DNA of 42,521 bases from Kineosporia sp. R_H_3 (GCF_002198675.1 NZ_MWLL01000186.1:1-42521), one strand, 5' to 3'. Shown: positions 15,373-24,788, counted from the first letter of the stretch. Made by a program: numbers and translations. Notes: generated from the sequence alone by a model not told the origin.

Positions 15373-17181
15373 GGAGGTCGTCACCGTCCCGCCGTCCGGG
15401 GACGTCGCCGGCGCGCCCGGCGGCACCAGCGGCACCGTCACCGCCGCGACGTCTCCGCGTTGCCGGTCGACGGGGACCGCGAGCGGCCCGTCCGGGGTCT
15501 GGACGACGACGACGTCGGGGCCCGGGGACGCCGCGACGAGCCGCGCGACGTCGGCCGCGGACCAGACGAGCGCGGCGCCGTCCGTGCGCGGCCAGGAGAG
15601 CACCCGCGCCCCGGTGATGGCTGCCACCTCGTGCGCCAGCGCGGGGTCGCCCGCGCCCACGAGGACGACGTACCGCACCCGCTGCACCGCGTGCGGGCGC
15701 ATCGCCCGCTCGGCGCGGAACAGCGCGGCGTGCGCGCCGGCCACCGCGGCCGCCACGACGAGGATGCCGAGGGCGAACCGCAGCGAACGCAGCGTCCCGA
15801 GGGTGACGGCCCCGGCGAAGAGGTCCTCGAGGAGGACGTAGACGACGCCGATGAGGGCACCGACCGCCACGAGCACACCGACCCCGGTGACCGCGACGAG
15901 GTACGTGCGCCGGGTCACCGACGCCCGCTCCGGTCCGGGGGTGGTCCGGCAGGCGGCCTGTGCCGTCCGCCAGGCGAGCCACCAGACGGGCACGCCGACG
16001 AGGAGCGCGGCCACCGCGACGAGCGCGGTGTTCGCCGCCGGGGTGCCGGCGACCGCCACCGAGCGGGTGAGCGCGTCGACGAGCGCGACGACGAGCATCA
16101 CCCCGCCGACGCAGGTCGCGAGCAGCCCGAGGACGGCGGACGCGTAGTCGCGCAGCCGGTGCGCCTCGTCCCGCCCGGGCCGTGCCGTTGCGGCCGGCCG
16201 GGCGAGCAGACCCGTGTGGTACCACCAGAGCAGGGCACCGGCCGCGGCGGTCGCGAGCAGGTGCGGGGTGTTCCGGAAGTGCTCGGCGGCACCGGCCGCG
16301 GAGGGCGACCCGAGCGCCCAGACGAGGACGTCGCTCACCGCCCACACCGTGCCGACGACGCCGGTCACGATGCCGACGACGGTACCGGCGGCCAGGGCGT
16401 AGGCGTCCGTGAGCACCGCCCGGGGCCGGGACGCGGCGTGCCGCCACCAGTAGAGCGTCCAGACGGTGGCACCGATGAGCAGGGTCGCCGCCGCCCGGCG
16501 GAGCTGGTCCTGCGGGTCGACGAACGTGTCCCGCTGCAGCCCGAACGCGAGGTCGAGGGTGTTGCCGACGGTGCCCACGGCACCGACGACCGTCGTCCCG
16601 AGCCCGAGCGCGGACCCGAGCAGCAGGTGCGGTGTCGCGTGGTCGGCAGGGGTGAGGGCGCGGTCCAGCCGCCAGTGCACGAGCCAGACGGCCGACCAGA
16701 CGACCGCCCGGGCCACCGCGCGCGGGTTCTCCGGGTCGACGCCGAGGGCCCAGCCGAGGCTGTCGTGGACGGCGACCATGGCGACGACGAGCGGGACGAC
16801 GGTGCCGGCGGTCACGTAGGCCGCCCAGCCGAACGAGGTCCGCTCGGCCGGGTCGTCCCGCAGGGCCCGCCGGATCACGAGGCCGACGAGCAGGCCCAGC
16901 GGGAGCCCGACGACGACGAACGCGCCGTTCCGGGCCGCCTCGACCGAGCCGGCGACGAGCGGGCCGTCCGTGGCGTAGCGGTCGAGCAGCTGGCCGAGCA
17001 GCCCCGCGGCGCCGGTCGACGTCACGAGGACGGCGACGAGCAGGAGCACGTACGTGAACAGCTCGCGCAGCGAGGAGGTCCGGGCCGCGGGGGCGCCGGA
17101 CCGGTGGGACACCGCCCGGACGACGACCACGACGCCGCCGACGACGGCGAGCAGGACGAGAAGAAGGACCGAGGCGATCAT
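15370..17181 (-). CDS. DUF5671-domain multi-pass membrane protein
   Basis: The 603-aa integral membrane protein has about 12 hydrophobic segments. The repeated pattern ELFTYVLLLVAVLVTSTGAA and similar four-helix blocks mark DUF5671, present more than once. The C-terminal 120 residues are soluble (YVVLVGAGDPALAHEVAAIT onwards) and have alternating strands and helices. The function of the family is unknown. The start overlaps the stop of the upstream small membrane gene (ATGA), and nfo follows 9 nt after its stop, giving a three-gene unit on the minus strand. Confidence 0.85.
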   Translation of the reverse strand: MIASVLLLVLLAVVGGVVVVVRAVSHRSGAPAARTSSLRELFTYVLLLVAVLVTSTGAAGLLGQLLDRYATDGPLVAGSVEAARNGAFVVVGLPLGLLVGLVIRRALRDDPAERTSFGWAAYVTAGTVVPLVVAMVAVHDSLGWALGVDPENPRAVARAVVWSAVWLVHWRLDRALTPADHATPHLLLGSALGLGTTVVGAVGTVGNTLDLAFGLQRDTFVDPQDQLRRAAATLLIGATVWTLYWWRHAASRPRAVLTDAYALAAGTVVGIVTGVVGTVWAVSDVLVWALGSPSAAGAAEHFRNTPHLLATAAAGALLWWYHTGLLARPAATARPGRDEAHRLRDYASAVLGLLATCVGGVMLVVALVDALTRSVAVAGTPAANTALVAVAALLVGVPVWWLAWRTAQAACRTTPGPERASVTRRTYLVAVTGVGVLVAVGALIGVVYVLLEDLFAGAVTLGTLRSLRFALGILVVAAAVAGAHAALFRAERAMRPHAVQRVRYVVLVGAGDPALAHEVAAITGARVLSWPRTDGAALVWSAADVARLVAASPGPDVVVVQTPDGPLAVPVDRQRGDVAAVTVPLVPPGAPATSPDGGTVTTS

Positions 17182-17651
17182 GTCAGCCTCCCGGTGCACT
17201 CGTAGAGCGGCCACGGGATGCCGTCGATGCGCCACCCCGCGGTGGTGCGGGTCAGTCGGAACGTGCGCTCCTCGCCGTTGCCGCCCAACGGGTCCGGCCC
17301 GGGGTCGACGGCGACGAGCACGCGCACCTGTGCCTGGGTGCCCTGCACGGTCGAGCCGACGAGGTCGACCCGGGTGTCCCGGCTGAGGTAGGCCCGGTCG
17401 AGATCGGTTGCAGCACAAGGGCTGCCGGGTGCCAGCAGGTCTGCCGCCGTCACGGTGTCACCGGCGAGGACGGCGGTCACGTACGTCTGGACCACACCCT
17501 CGGGCGTCGCCGGGTCCCAGACCTTCGCCGGTCGCGTCACCGCGTACAGGACGAGCGCGAGCACCGCGACCAGCCCCAGGACGACGGCGACGGGGATCAG
17601 GGCACGCCGGCGCTCGCCGGTCCGGTCCGGTCCGATGGTCGTCATGGACAT
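17178..17651 (-). CDS. Hypothetical single-pass membrane protein
   Basis: The 157-aa protein has one N-terminal membrane helix (about 17-38) followed by an outer domain. That domain (TPEGVVQTYVTAVLAGDTVTAADLL, a pair of cysteines, then VRVLVAVDPGP and FRLTRTTAGWRIDGIPWPLY) looks like a small alpha+beta fold of the NTF2/DUF4878 kind used by many actinobacterial lipoprotein-like proteins. The start is ambiguous between 17651 and 17645. Translation is coupled to the DUF5671 gene, suggesting that the two act together in the membrane. Confidence 0.75.
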   Translation of the reverse strand: MSMTTIGPDRTGERRRALIPVAVVLGLVAVLALVLYAVTRPAKVWDPATPEGVVQTYVTAVLAGDTVTAADLLAPGSPCAATDLDRAYLSRDTRVDLVGSTVQGTQAQVRVLVAVDPGPDPLGGNGEERTFRLTRTTAGWRIDGIPWPLYECTGRLT

Positions 17652-17884
17652 CACCGCCCGGCGCGGTCACCGGCCTGGCGGCGCGGGGGCCGCGCCACCC
17701 GCGGGCCGGAGTCGCGTCACCTTCAGCGTCGTCGCCCGCAGGACCATCGACCTGGGCCGTTGGTCGCTCGGACCGGCTGCGGGCCGCTCCGGACGCCGAT
17801 CTGGACCACGATCCGGACGCCGACCCGGCCCGCGGCCACGGGCCGACGGTGTCACGGCGCCGCCGAGCGACGATGATGGTCGGC

Positions 17885-18610
17885 ATGGGACCGAGCGCCG
17901 CACCCGCCGCAGGCTACGAGGCGCACCTCGCGGCCGGCCGGCAGCTCTACGCCGGCACCCGCATCGGGCGGCCGGGCCGGGCACGCAGCTACTGGCTGGT
18001 CATCGCCGTGATGCGTGCGCTGCGCCTGCGCTGGCGGGTCGACGTCGAGGGCGCGGAGAACGTCGCGCCGGGTGCCGCGGTCCTCGTCGGCAACCACGTG
18101 TCCGCGCTCGACCCCGTCGTCCTGGTCATCGGCACCTGGTGGCGGGTCACCGCGTTCACCAAGCTCGAGGTCTTCCAAGGCCGAGGGGCCGCGTTCTTCC
18201 GCCTCATGGGCCAGATCCCGCTGCGCCGCGGCGACGCCACGGCCACCGACTGGGCGATCGGCATGGCCGGGCTCGCCCTCGCGGACGGCGGCATGGTCGG
18301 GCTCTACCCGGAGGGCACCCGCTCCCCCGACCCGACGAAGCTGCACCGGCTGCACGGCCGGGTGCTCCTGCCGGTGCTGCAGGGCAGCCCCGACGTCCCG
18401 GTGCACGCGGTCACGACGCGGTACACGCGCCGCCCCCGCCGCCGCACGCTCGTGCAGGTGCGCGTCTCGCCACCGCTGCCGGTCGACCCACGGACCATGT
18501 CCGGCGACGAGATCGTCGCCGTCCTCCGCGACACCCTGCTCGCCCTGGGCGGCCAGACGTACGTCGACCGGTCGGCCCGGGACGCGAAGGCGGACCCCGG
18601 CGCGGCGTAA
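17885..18610 (+). CDS. 1-acyl-sn-glycerol-3-phosphate acyltransferase (PlsC family)
   Basis: The 241-aa protein transfers an acyl chain to lysophosphatidate or a related acceptor at the inner membrane face. It has the catalytic NHxxxxD motif in VGNHVSALDPVVL (near residue 66), a Phe/Gly-rich acceptor segment AFFRLMGQIPLRR, and the phosphate-binding motif GLYPEGTRSPD (near 140). A basic patch RRPRRRTL lies further on. The ATG at 17885 is preferred because GATGAT lies 7 nt before it as a possible leaderless -10; ATG 17876 is the alternative. It stands alone between a divergent operon and a lipoprotein gene. Confidence 0.9.
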   Translation: MGPSAAPAAGYEAHLAAGRQLYAGTRIGRPGRARSYWLVIAVMRALRLRWRVDVEGAENVAPGAAVLVGNHVSALDPVVLVIGTWWRVTAFTKLEVFQGRGAAFFRLMGQIPLRRGDATATDWAIGMAGLALADGGMVGLYPEGTRSPDPTKLHRLHGRVLLPVLQGSPDVPVHAVTTRYTRRPRRRTLVQVRVSPPLPVDPRTMSGDEIVAVLRDTLLALGGQTYVDRSARDAKADPGAA

Positions 18611-18713
18611 GGCCGCACCGGGGGGTGCGGATCACCGCTAGCATCCAGCGATCTCGTCCTCATCCTCCGGGCGCGGACCTCGGTCCTGACGGGCTGCCCC
18701 ACGAGAGGACGTC

Positions 18714-19172
18714 ATGACCCGCCGCACCCGCCGCTCCGCCCTGTCCGCCGCCGGTTCACCGGTCGCGGTCCTCGCCCTCGCCGCGCTGTGCGCCGGCTGC
18801 GGAGCGTCGTCGGGAGGTGGGTCCACCGCGGCCGGGGCGACGACCTCGGCCGCCGCGCCGTCGTCGTCGGCCTCGCCGCCCGCGACCTCCACCGCGGCGC
18901 CGGAGCCCGCCGCGGGCGGTAACCCCCTCGACGCCGCCGACTTCTGCGCCTTCCTCAGCGAGGACGCACCGAAGATCTCCGCGGCCGGCTCACCCGAGGG
19001 CGCACTGGCCCAGCTCTCCGGCGACCTCGCCTTCTGGATCGAGGCGCACCCCGAGCAGAAGCCGCGCACCGCCGCGGACCTCGACGAGGCGGCCGCGGCA
19101 GCCTGCCCGGACGTCGCGAAGACCGTGCTGACGGCGCTCGGGGCGGAGTCCTTCATGGACGCCTTCAACTGA
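18714..19172 (+). CDS. Putative lipoprotein
   Basis: The 152-aa protein has an Arg-rich N-terminus, a hydrophobic stretch and the lipobox CAGC (cysteine near residue 29). A Ser/Thr/Ala linker (about 30-68) leads to a small helical domain with cysteines in ADFCAFL and AAACPDV, which may form a disulfide. GAGAGGA precedes the ATG, and a TAGCAT -10 box lies at 18639-18644. The family is unknown. The layout resembles the lipoprotein at 2023. It converges on the ABC operon with only 13 nt between stops. Confidence 0.8.
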   Translation: MTRRTRRSALSAAGSPVAVLALAALCAGCGASSGGGSTAAGATTSAAAPSSSASPPATSTAAPEPAAGGNPLDAADFCAFLSEDAPKISAAGSPEGALAQLSGDLAFWIEAHPEQKPRTAADLDEAAAAACPDVAKTVLTALGAESFMDAFN

Positions 19173-19185
19173 CCGGCGCGACGCC

Positions 19186-19914
19186 TCACTCGGCCGAGGT
19201 GAGCGGCAGGGTCTGCAGGCGCCTGGCACCGTGGTACGTCGCGGCGACCGTCAGGGCGACGAGCAGCGCCCCGCCGGTCGACGCCGCGACGGCCGCGGTG
19301 ACACCGAACCGGTCGGCGTCCGCACCGAGCAACGCCTCGGTGAGGCCGAGCGACCACTGCCGCACCGACAGGTTCTGGGCGCCGGGCACGAAGCCGGCGA
19401 CGGTCGTCTCCCACACGATGGCGTAGAGCAGGCCGACGATGACCGCGTTGCGGGTCACGACGGCCAGGCAGAGGAACAGCGCCGCGTAGGCGGTGCACGC
19501 CGCGGCGGCCCCGAGGAGGTACGGCACGACGAGCGCACCGGGCGAGTCGGCCAGGACGAGCATGGCGGCAGCCAGCGGCAGGGCACCGAGCGCCAGCGCG
19601 ACGACCACGGCCGTGGCCAGCTTGCTCACCAGGATCGTGAACCGGCTGATCGGCTTGGAGAGCAGGTAGACGATGGAGCCGTCGTCGATCTCGGGGCCGA
19701 TCGACCCCGTCCCCGCCAGGAGGGCGACGAGGGGGACGATCGTGCCGAGGCCGAACCCGCCCACCAGGCCGACCGCCGTCCCGTCGTCCGCCCCGGCGAC
19801 GACGCGGACGACCGCGGCCATCCCGACGAGGACGAGCGGGAGCACGAGCAGCAGCAGGGCACGGCGGCGGCCGAGGAGCCCACGGACCGTCAGCCGGGCG
19901 ACAGTGGCGTTCAT
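19186..19914 (-). CDS. ABC-2 type transporter permease
   Basis: The 242-aa membrane protein has about six helices. It carries the ABC-2 permease features DGSIVYLLSKPISRFTILVSK and a short cytosolic N-terminus. It is the last of four overlapping genes: its ATG overlaps the stop of the upstream ATPase gene (19911-19914). It would form the channel for that ATPase in a heteromeric exporter. The cargo is unknown. Confidence 0.88.
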   Translation of the reverse strand: MNATVARLTVRGLLGRRRALLLLVLPLVLVGMAAVVRVVAGADDGTAVGLVGGFGLGTIVPLVALLAGTGSIGPEIDDGSIVYLLSKPISRFTILVSKLATAVVVALALGALPLAAAMLVLADSPGALVVPYLLGAAAACTAYAALFLCLAVVTRNAVIVGLLYAIVWETTVAGFVPGAQNLSVRQWSLGLTEALLGADADRFGVTAAVAASTGGALLVALTVAATYHGARRLQTLPLTSAE

Positions 19915-20822
19915 CGCTCCACCAGGTAGGAGAAGACGCTCTCGAGCGACTCGTCGGCCGGTGCCACCTCGTACAGGCGCACGTCGTGGTTCCGGGCGAG
20001 CAGGGGCAGCACGTGCACGAAGGCGGCGCGGTCGGCGGCCCGGACGTGCAGCGCAGCCTCGCGCAGCTCGACCCCGGACGTCGACCCGTGCGCCATCAGC
20101 GCGGCGGCGAGCGCCCGGTCGTCGCTGGACCTGATCGTGTACTGGTGCGGCCGTTCGGTCATGAGACGGCGGATCTCGCGGAAGTCGCCGGACGCCGCGT
20201 GCCGTCCCGCGACCATCACCTCGATGCTGCCGGCGAGCTGCTCGACCTCCTCGAGGATGTGCGAGGAGAACAGGACCGTGCGTCCGTCGTCCGCCATCCG
20301 GTGCAGCAGCTCCATGAGGTGCAGCCGCTGGCGCGGGTCCATGCCGTTGAACGGCTCGTCGAGCAGCAGGACGGACGGGTCGTGCACGAGCGCGGTCGCC
20401 ATCTTGATGCGCTGCTTCATGCCCTTGGAGTACGTCGAGATCTCGCGGTCCTGCGCCGCCTCCATGTCGACCGTCGCCACGGCCCGGGCCGCCGCCGCCT
20501 CGGGGTCGGGCAGCAGGTGCAGCCGCGCGTTGGCGAGCACGAGCTCGCGGCCCGTGACGACGTCGTACATGCCCTCGCGCTCGGGCACCAGGCCCAGACG
20601 GCGGTAGATCTGCTCGTTGCGCCAGGTCGGCTCGCCGTCGATCGTCACGCTGCCGGCCGAGGGCGCGAGGAAGCCCGCCATCATCGCGATGAGCGTCGAC
20701 TTGCCCGCGCCGTTGGGGCCCAGCAGCCCGGTGACGCCCGGGCCGATCGTCATGCTGACGTCGTTGACGGCGACCACGTTGCCGAACCAGCGCGAGACCT
20801 GGTCGATGACGACGGTGCTCAT
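19911..20822 (-). CDS. ABC transporter ATP-binding protein (first pair)
   Basis: The 303-aa ATPase has Walker A GPNGAGKST near residue 38, a signature variant YSKGMKQR near 140, Walker B VLLLDEPFNGMD near 160 and the switch His in LFSSHILEEVE. A C-terminal extension of about 80 residues follows the nucleotide domain, as in exporters of the CcmA/DrrA type. The ATG at 20822 overlaps the stop of the upstream permease gene, which excludes the longer upstream frame. Confidence 0.92.
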   Translation of the reverse strand: MSTVVIDQVSRWFGNVVAVNDVSMTIGPGVTGLLGPNGAGKSTLIAMMAGFLAPSAGSVTIDGEPTWRNEQIYRRLGLVPEREGMYDVVTGRELVLANARLHLLPDPEAAAARAVATVDMEAAQDREISTYSKGMKQRIKMATALVHDPSVLLLDEPFNGMDPRQRLHLMELLHRMADDGRTVLFSSHILEEVEQLAGSIEVMVAGRHAASGDFREIRRLMTERPHQYTIRSSDDRALAAALMAHGSTSGVELREAALHVRAADRAAFVHVLPLLARNHDVRLYEVAPADESLESVFSYLVER

Positions 20823-21733
20823 GAGACGGACACCGTGCGGTAGCGGACCAGCAGGAGCAGGTACGGGACGACGACGAGCGCCGCGGCCGCGGCGACCCAG
20901 GCCAGCCCCTGCGCGCCGTCCGGCAGCACCACGCTGGCCGTCGGCTCGGTACCGAAGAGCCACGCGATCATCGTGTCCACCGTCGAGATCGGTGCGGCGA
21001 GGGTCGTCCACGTCGCCAGGTCGTCGCGGCCCTGCGTGACCGCAAGGCCCTGGAGCGCGTTCTGGACGCCGGTGACGACGACGAAGAACGCGATGACCGC
21101 CGCGACCCCGAGCCCGCGGCGCGGGGTGACGGACGCCAGCAGCAGGCCGGTGCCGGCCATCACCGGCGCCGTGACCGCCGCGCCGACCAGCCCCTGGCCG
21201 AGCTGTGCGAGCGTGTCGGACGCCGGGAAGCCGGCGAGCAGGCCGCCGGCGCCGAGCAGCACCAACGGCAGCGCGAGGAGGCCGAGGACCGCGGTGGACA
21301 GGGCCGCGTACTTCGCGGCGACGTAGTCCTGCCGGAGCAGCGGCCGTGAGAAGTACAGCGACACCACCCGGAACCGCAGGTCCCTGCTGACGCTCGCGGG
21401 CGCCTGCCCGGCGACGTAGAGCGAGAGCGGGATGTAGAGCAGGAACGCGTACGACGTGAGCTCGAACGGGAACTCGCTCTGGCCGGTCACGTTGACGACG
21501 ATGGCCACGACGAGGGCCGGGAAAGCGATCGCCGCGAGCAGCAGGAACGGCATCACCTTGCTCTTCGCCGACCGCCCCAGCCCGAAGGCACCGCGCAGGC
21601 TGTCGACGTACAGCGCCCGGACGATCGCGGCGCGCCCCAGGCGGGCACCCTCGTAGTGCCGGTAGCCGATGTCGTGGATGACACCGCCGCCGGGCGGCGC
21701 GGACGCCGTCCGGCCGTCAGGGGACGTCGACAT
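20819..21733 (-). CDS. ABC-2 type transporter permease
   Basis: The 304-aa permease starts with a short cytosolic segment, IHDIGYRHYEGARLGR, seen in a family of actinobacterial ABC permeases. About six membrane helices follow, with the conserved cytosolic loop RDLRFRVVSLYFSRPLLRQD. It is the second gene of the operon. Its start overlaps the end of the first ATPase gene by 17 nt, and its end overlaps the next ATPase gene by 4 nt. Confidence 0.9.
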   Translation of the reverse strand: MSTSPDGRTASAPPGGGVIHDIGYRHYEGARLGRAAIVRALYVDSLRGAFGLGRSAKSKVMPFLLLAAIAFPALVVAIVVNVTGQSEFPFELTSYAFLLYIPLSLYVAGQAPASVSRDLRFRVVSLYFSRPLLRQDYVAAKYAALSTAVLGLLALPLVLLGAGGLLAGFPASDTLAQLGQGLVGAAVTAPVMAGTGLLLASVTPRRGLGVAAVIAFFVVVTGVQNALQGLAVTQGRDDLATWTTLAAPISTVDTMIAWLFGTEPTASVVLPDGAQGLAWVAAAAALVVVPYLLLLVRYRTVSVS

Positions 21734-22643
21734 GGTGCGCCTCCTCGCGCGGTGCCTCGAAGAGCTCGGCCATGCGGTGCCGACGGCGCTCCATGCGCAC
21801 GAGGCCGAGCCCGAGCCCGGCGACGGCGTCCCGGACGGCGTCGAAGGTGCCCTCGCCGTCCAGCACCACCTCGAGCAGGCGCCCGGCCGGGCGGACGTCG
21901 AGGCCGCCCTCGCGCAGCAGCCGGGCGACGTCCCCGGCCCGGTCGTCCACCTCGACGACGAGCACCCCGCTCACCGCGGTGACGTCGGCCGTCGACGACG
22001 AGCGCAGGAGGCGGCCCCCGTCGACGACGACGACGTGGTCGCAGATCCGCTCGAGCTCGCCGAGCAGGTGCGAGGTCACGAGCACGGAGATGCCGAAGTC
22101 GCTGCCCACCCTGCGGATCAGCCCGAGCATCTCGTCGCGGCCGGCGGGGTCGAGGCCGTTCGTCGGCTCGTCGAGGAGCACGAGCTGCGGGTCGTGCACG
22201 AGCGCCTGCGCGAGCTTGACCCGTTGCCGCATCCCGGTGGAGTAGCCGCCGATCGAGCGGTAGCGCTCCTCGTAGAGGCCGACGTGACGCAGGACGTCGG
22301 CGGTGCGCTCGCGGGCGGCGGTCGCCGGGAGGCCGGACATCCGTGCCATGTGGACGACGAACTCGGTCGCCGTGGTGTCGGCGGGCAGGCAGTCGTGCTC
22401 CGGCATGTACCCGACCCGCTCCCGGATGGCCTCACCGGCGTCGCGGACGTCGAGCCCGAGCACCTCGGCGCGCCCCTCGGTCGCGGGGAGCAGGCCGAGC
22501 AGGATCTTGATGAGCGTGGACTTGCCCGCGCCGTTGGCGCCCACGAGCCCGACGACGCCCGGCTCGACGTCCAGGGTGAGGGTGTCGACCGCGGTGATGG
22601 AGCCGAAACGCATCGTGAGCGCGTCGGTGGCGATCAGAGGCAC
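21717..22643 (-). CDS. ABC transporter ATP-binding protein (second pair)
   Basis: The 308-aa ATPase has Walker A GANGAGKST, signature YSTGMRQR, Walker B LVLLDEPTNGLD and switch His VTSHLLGELE. The C-terminal tail contains DVARLLREGGLDVRPAGRLL, a regulatory region common in drug or peptide exporters. The GTG at 22643 is chosen because a TAGGGT -10 box lies exactly 7 nt before it; a longer frame upstream would cross the promoter. As first gene of ATPase-permease-ATPase-permease it implies either two exporters or one four-part exporter. Confidence 0.9.
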   Translation of the reverse strand: MPLIATDALTMRFGSITAVDTLTLDVEPGVVGLVGANGAGKSTLIKILLGLLPATEGRAEVLGLDVRDAGEAIRERVGYMPEHDCLPADTTATEFVVHMARMSGLPATAARERTADVLRHVGLYEERYRSIGGYSTGMRQRVKLAQALVHDPQLVLLDEPTNGLDPAGRDEMLGLIRRVGSDFGISVLVTSHLLGELERICDHVVVVDGGRLLRSSSTADVTAVSGVLVVEVDDRAGDVARLLREGGLDVRPAGRLLEVVLDGEGTFDAVRDAVAGLGLGLVRMERRRHRMAELFEAPREEAHHVDVP

Positions 22644-22650
22644 GACGAAC

Positions 22651-22656
22651 ACCCTA
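22651..22656 (-). promoter_or_regulatory. Leaderless promoter -10 box for the ABC operon (TAGGGT)
   Basis: Minus-strand TAGGGT lies 7 nt upstream of the GTG at 22643. The same box and spacing occur before the gene at 9906. Confidence 0.45.
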
Positions 22657-22847
22657 GGCGCGCCGACGGAGGCAGACCCTGCAGCCAGCCCCCCTCCTGC
22701 ACTGCGGCCGGCCCCCGTGGAGCCGCGGTCGGGACCTGATCGTGATGGCCCGGACACGGTACGAATCCGGCCTTTCGTCGGCGCCATGATCCGGGCATGC
22801 TTCGTGCCGCACGGTCCTCACGGATCGCGCTCATCGGGGAGTGGGGC

Positions 22848-24737
22848 ATGCCGCAGTTCGTCGCGCCGCCGGAGTTCCTGGCGGCCGTAGCCGAGCGCCG
22901 TCGCCGCCGGCGTCGTCGTACCAGGGTCCTGACCGCGGCCGTTCTCGTCGCCGCGCTCGGCGCCGCCGGGGCCGTGGTCGTGACGCGGGACGGAGGCGAC
23001 GACGCCACCGCCGTCCCGGCCGCCCTGACGGCCGCCCGGTGCAGCACACCGGCGACGCCGCTCGTCGTCGCCGCGTCGGCGGACAAGTCCGCCCTCATGA
23101 AGCGCTTCGGCGAGGAGTTCTCCCGGTCGGGCCAGGACGCGGCCGGTCGCTGCGTGCAGGTCACCGTGGTCCCCAAGTCGTCCGGTGCCGCCGCCACCGC
23201 GCTCGCCGCGGGCTGGCCCGAGCGGGACGGCGAGCGTCCGGACGTCTGGTCGCCGACGGGCTCGATCTGGTTGCCGCTCCTGGAGGACCGGCTCGTCAAG
23301 GCGCAGCGCTCGAGCCTGATCCCGACACCGGACGACGTACCGCACCTGGCGTCGTCCCCCATGGTCGTCGCCATGCCCCGCCCGATGGCGACGGCGCTCG
23401 GCTGGCCGGACAAGCCCATCGGCTGGGCGGACCTGCTCACGCTCGCGTCGTCGCGGAAGGGCTGGGGCGCCTACGGGCACCCGGAGTGGGGCCGGTTCAG
23501 CCTGGGCAAGACCAACCCGAACTTCTCGCACGCCGGCCTCGAGGGCACCGTCGCCACGTACTACGCAGCCGTCGGCCGGATGTCGGGGCTGCGCTCAAAG
23601 GACATCTCCGCCGCCACCACCCGCCGGTTCGTCGCCGGGGTCGAGCAATCCGTCGTCCGGTACGGCGACACGACGGCGTCGTTCCAGTCGGACTGGCTGC
23701 GCGCCGACGACAAGGGCAAGGCGCTGCAGTACATCTCCGCTCTGGTCACCGAGGAGAACCTCGTCCCGTCCTACAACGAGGGCAACCCGACGGGGGACCC
23801 CGCCCTGGCGGGCGAGCACCGGGCACCGCAGGTGCCGCTGGTCGCGGTGTACCCGAAGGAGGGCACCTTCGTCGCGGACCACCCGTACGCGCTCCTCAGC
23901 GCTCCCTGGGTGACCCCGGCGAAGCGGGAGGCCGCCGACGCGTTCCTGGCGTACCTGCTCAGCCCCACCGTCCAGAAGCAGTGGCAGGACAACCACTTCC
24001 GCGACGCCGCCGGCCGGCCCGGCGACGACGGCCTAGCGCAGGGCGTCATCCCCGACCAGCCCCGGCGCGTCCTCACGCCGCCGTCCCCGCGGATCACCGG
24101 CGAGATCCTCGACAGCTGGGCGGAGCTGCGCAAGACCGCCAACGTGATCAGCCTCGTCGACGTGTCCGGGTCGATGGCGGAGCCGGTCCCGGGGTCGTCG
24201 AAGACCCGGCTGGACGCCGCCGTGGACGCGTCCGAGGCCTCGCTCGAGCTGTTCACCGACCACGACGAGGTCGGCCTGTGGGCGTTCTCCGGCGGCGTCC
24301 GCGGCGTGCAGGACTGGGAGGAGCTCGTCCCGGTCGGCCCGATGGACGGCGCGGTGGGCGACCAGGTCCGCCGGAAGGCGATCGCCGCTGCCCTGCGCGA
24401 CCTGCGGCCGAGCGGCGACACCGGTCTGTACAACAGCGTCGCGGCGGCGTACCGGAGCGTCCTCGACCGCTACCGCGACGACCGCATCAACGCCGTCGTC
24501 GTCCTCACCGACGGCAGGAACGACGCCGACGGCGGGCTCCAGCTGCAGGGCCTGCTGAAGCTCATCAAGAGCATCTCGGGCGGCCGGGAGATCCGCGTCA
24601 TCACGATCGCGTACGGCCCCGATGCCGACGCCGAGAGCCTCGCCGAGATCGCGCGTGCGACCAAGGGGGCCAGCTACGTCGCGGCCACGCCCGCCGACAT
24701 CCCGAAGATCTACTCCGCCGCGCTGTCGAACCTCTGA
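22848..24737 (+). CDS. Membrane-anchored solute-binding and VWA domain protein
   Basis: The 629-aa protein has an Arg-rich cytosolic start (RRRRRRRR near 18-25), one membrane helix (about 27-46) and a periplasmic-binding-protein-like domain (about 60-410) with DVWSPTGSIWLPLLE and ALLSAPWVTPAKREAADAFL. A von Willebrand A domain (about 430-629) follows, with the metal-ion site DVSGS near 437 and VVVLTDGRNDADGG. It should face outward. Combined binding and VWA proteins are known in actinobacteria, but their ligand is not. The ATG at 22848 follows GGGGAG by 6 nt; an upstream ATG at 22797 is less likely. It is divergent from the ABC exporter operon. Confidence 0.88.
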   Translation: MPQFVAPPEFLAAVAERRRRRRRRTRVLTAAVLVAALGAAGAVVVTRDGGDDATAVPAALTAARCSTPATPLVVAASADKSALMKRFGEEFSRSGQDAAGRCVQVTVVPKSSGAAATALAAGWPERDGERPDVWSPTGSIWLPLLEDRLVKAQRSSLIPTPDDVPHLASSPMVVAMPRPMATALGWPDKPIGWADLLTLASSRKGWGAYGHPEWGRFSLGKTNPNFSHAGLEGTVATYYAAVGRMSGLRSKDISAATTRRFVAGVEQSVVRYGDTTASFQSDWLRADDKGKALQYISALVTEENLVPSYNEGNPTGDPALAGEHRAPQVPLVAVYPKEGTFVADHPYALLSAPWVTPAKREAADAFLAYLLSPTVQKQWQDNHFRDAAGRPGDDGLAQGVIPDQPRRVLTPPSPRITGEILDSWAELRKTANVISLVDVSGSMAEPVPGSSKTRLDAAVDASEASLELFTDHDEVGLWAFSGGVRGVQDWEELVPVGPMDGAVGDQVRRKAIAAALRDLRPSGDTGLYNSVAAAYRSVLDRYRDDRINAVVVLTDGRNDADGGLQLQGLLKLIKSISGGREIRVITIAYGPDADAESLAEIARATKGASYVAATPADIPKIYSAALSNL

Positions 24738-24753
24738 CCGGGGGCGTCTCGAA

Positions 24754-24781
24754 CCAGGAAGGCTTCCGTCCGGAATCCTGG
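24754..24781. terminator. Hairpin after the VWA gene
   Basis: CCAGGA (24754-24759) pairs with TCCTGG (24776-24781), with a possible inner stem TTCCG/CGGAA. The position 17 nt after the stop codon suggests a terminator. Confidence 0.5.
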
Positions 24782-24782
24782 C

Positions 24783-24788
24783 TAGCGT
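24783..24788 (+). promoter_or_regulatory. -10 box TAGCGT for the gene at 24830
   Basis: TAGCGT lies 41 nt before the ATG, leaving a short leader that contains GGAGGAG. Confidence 0.4.

Noticed and set aside
12236-16447. Very long open frame on the minus strand (about 1400 codons), and a similar one on the plus strand at 12139-17205
   Set aside because: Both run antisense or out of frame to cgoX, the radical SAM gene, dinB, nfo and DUF5671. Their Arg/Pro/Gly-rich composition is the shadow of GC-rich codon bias.
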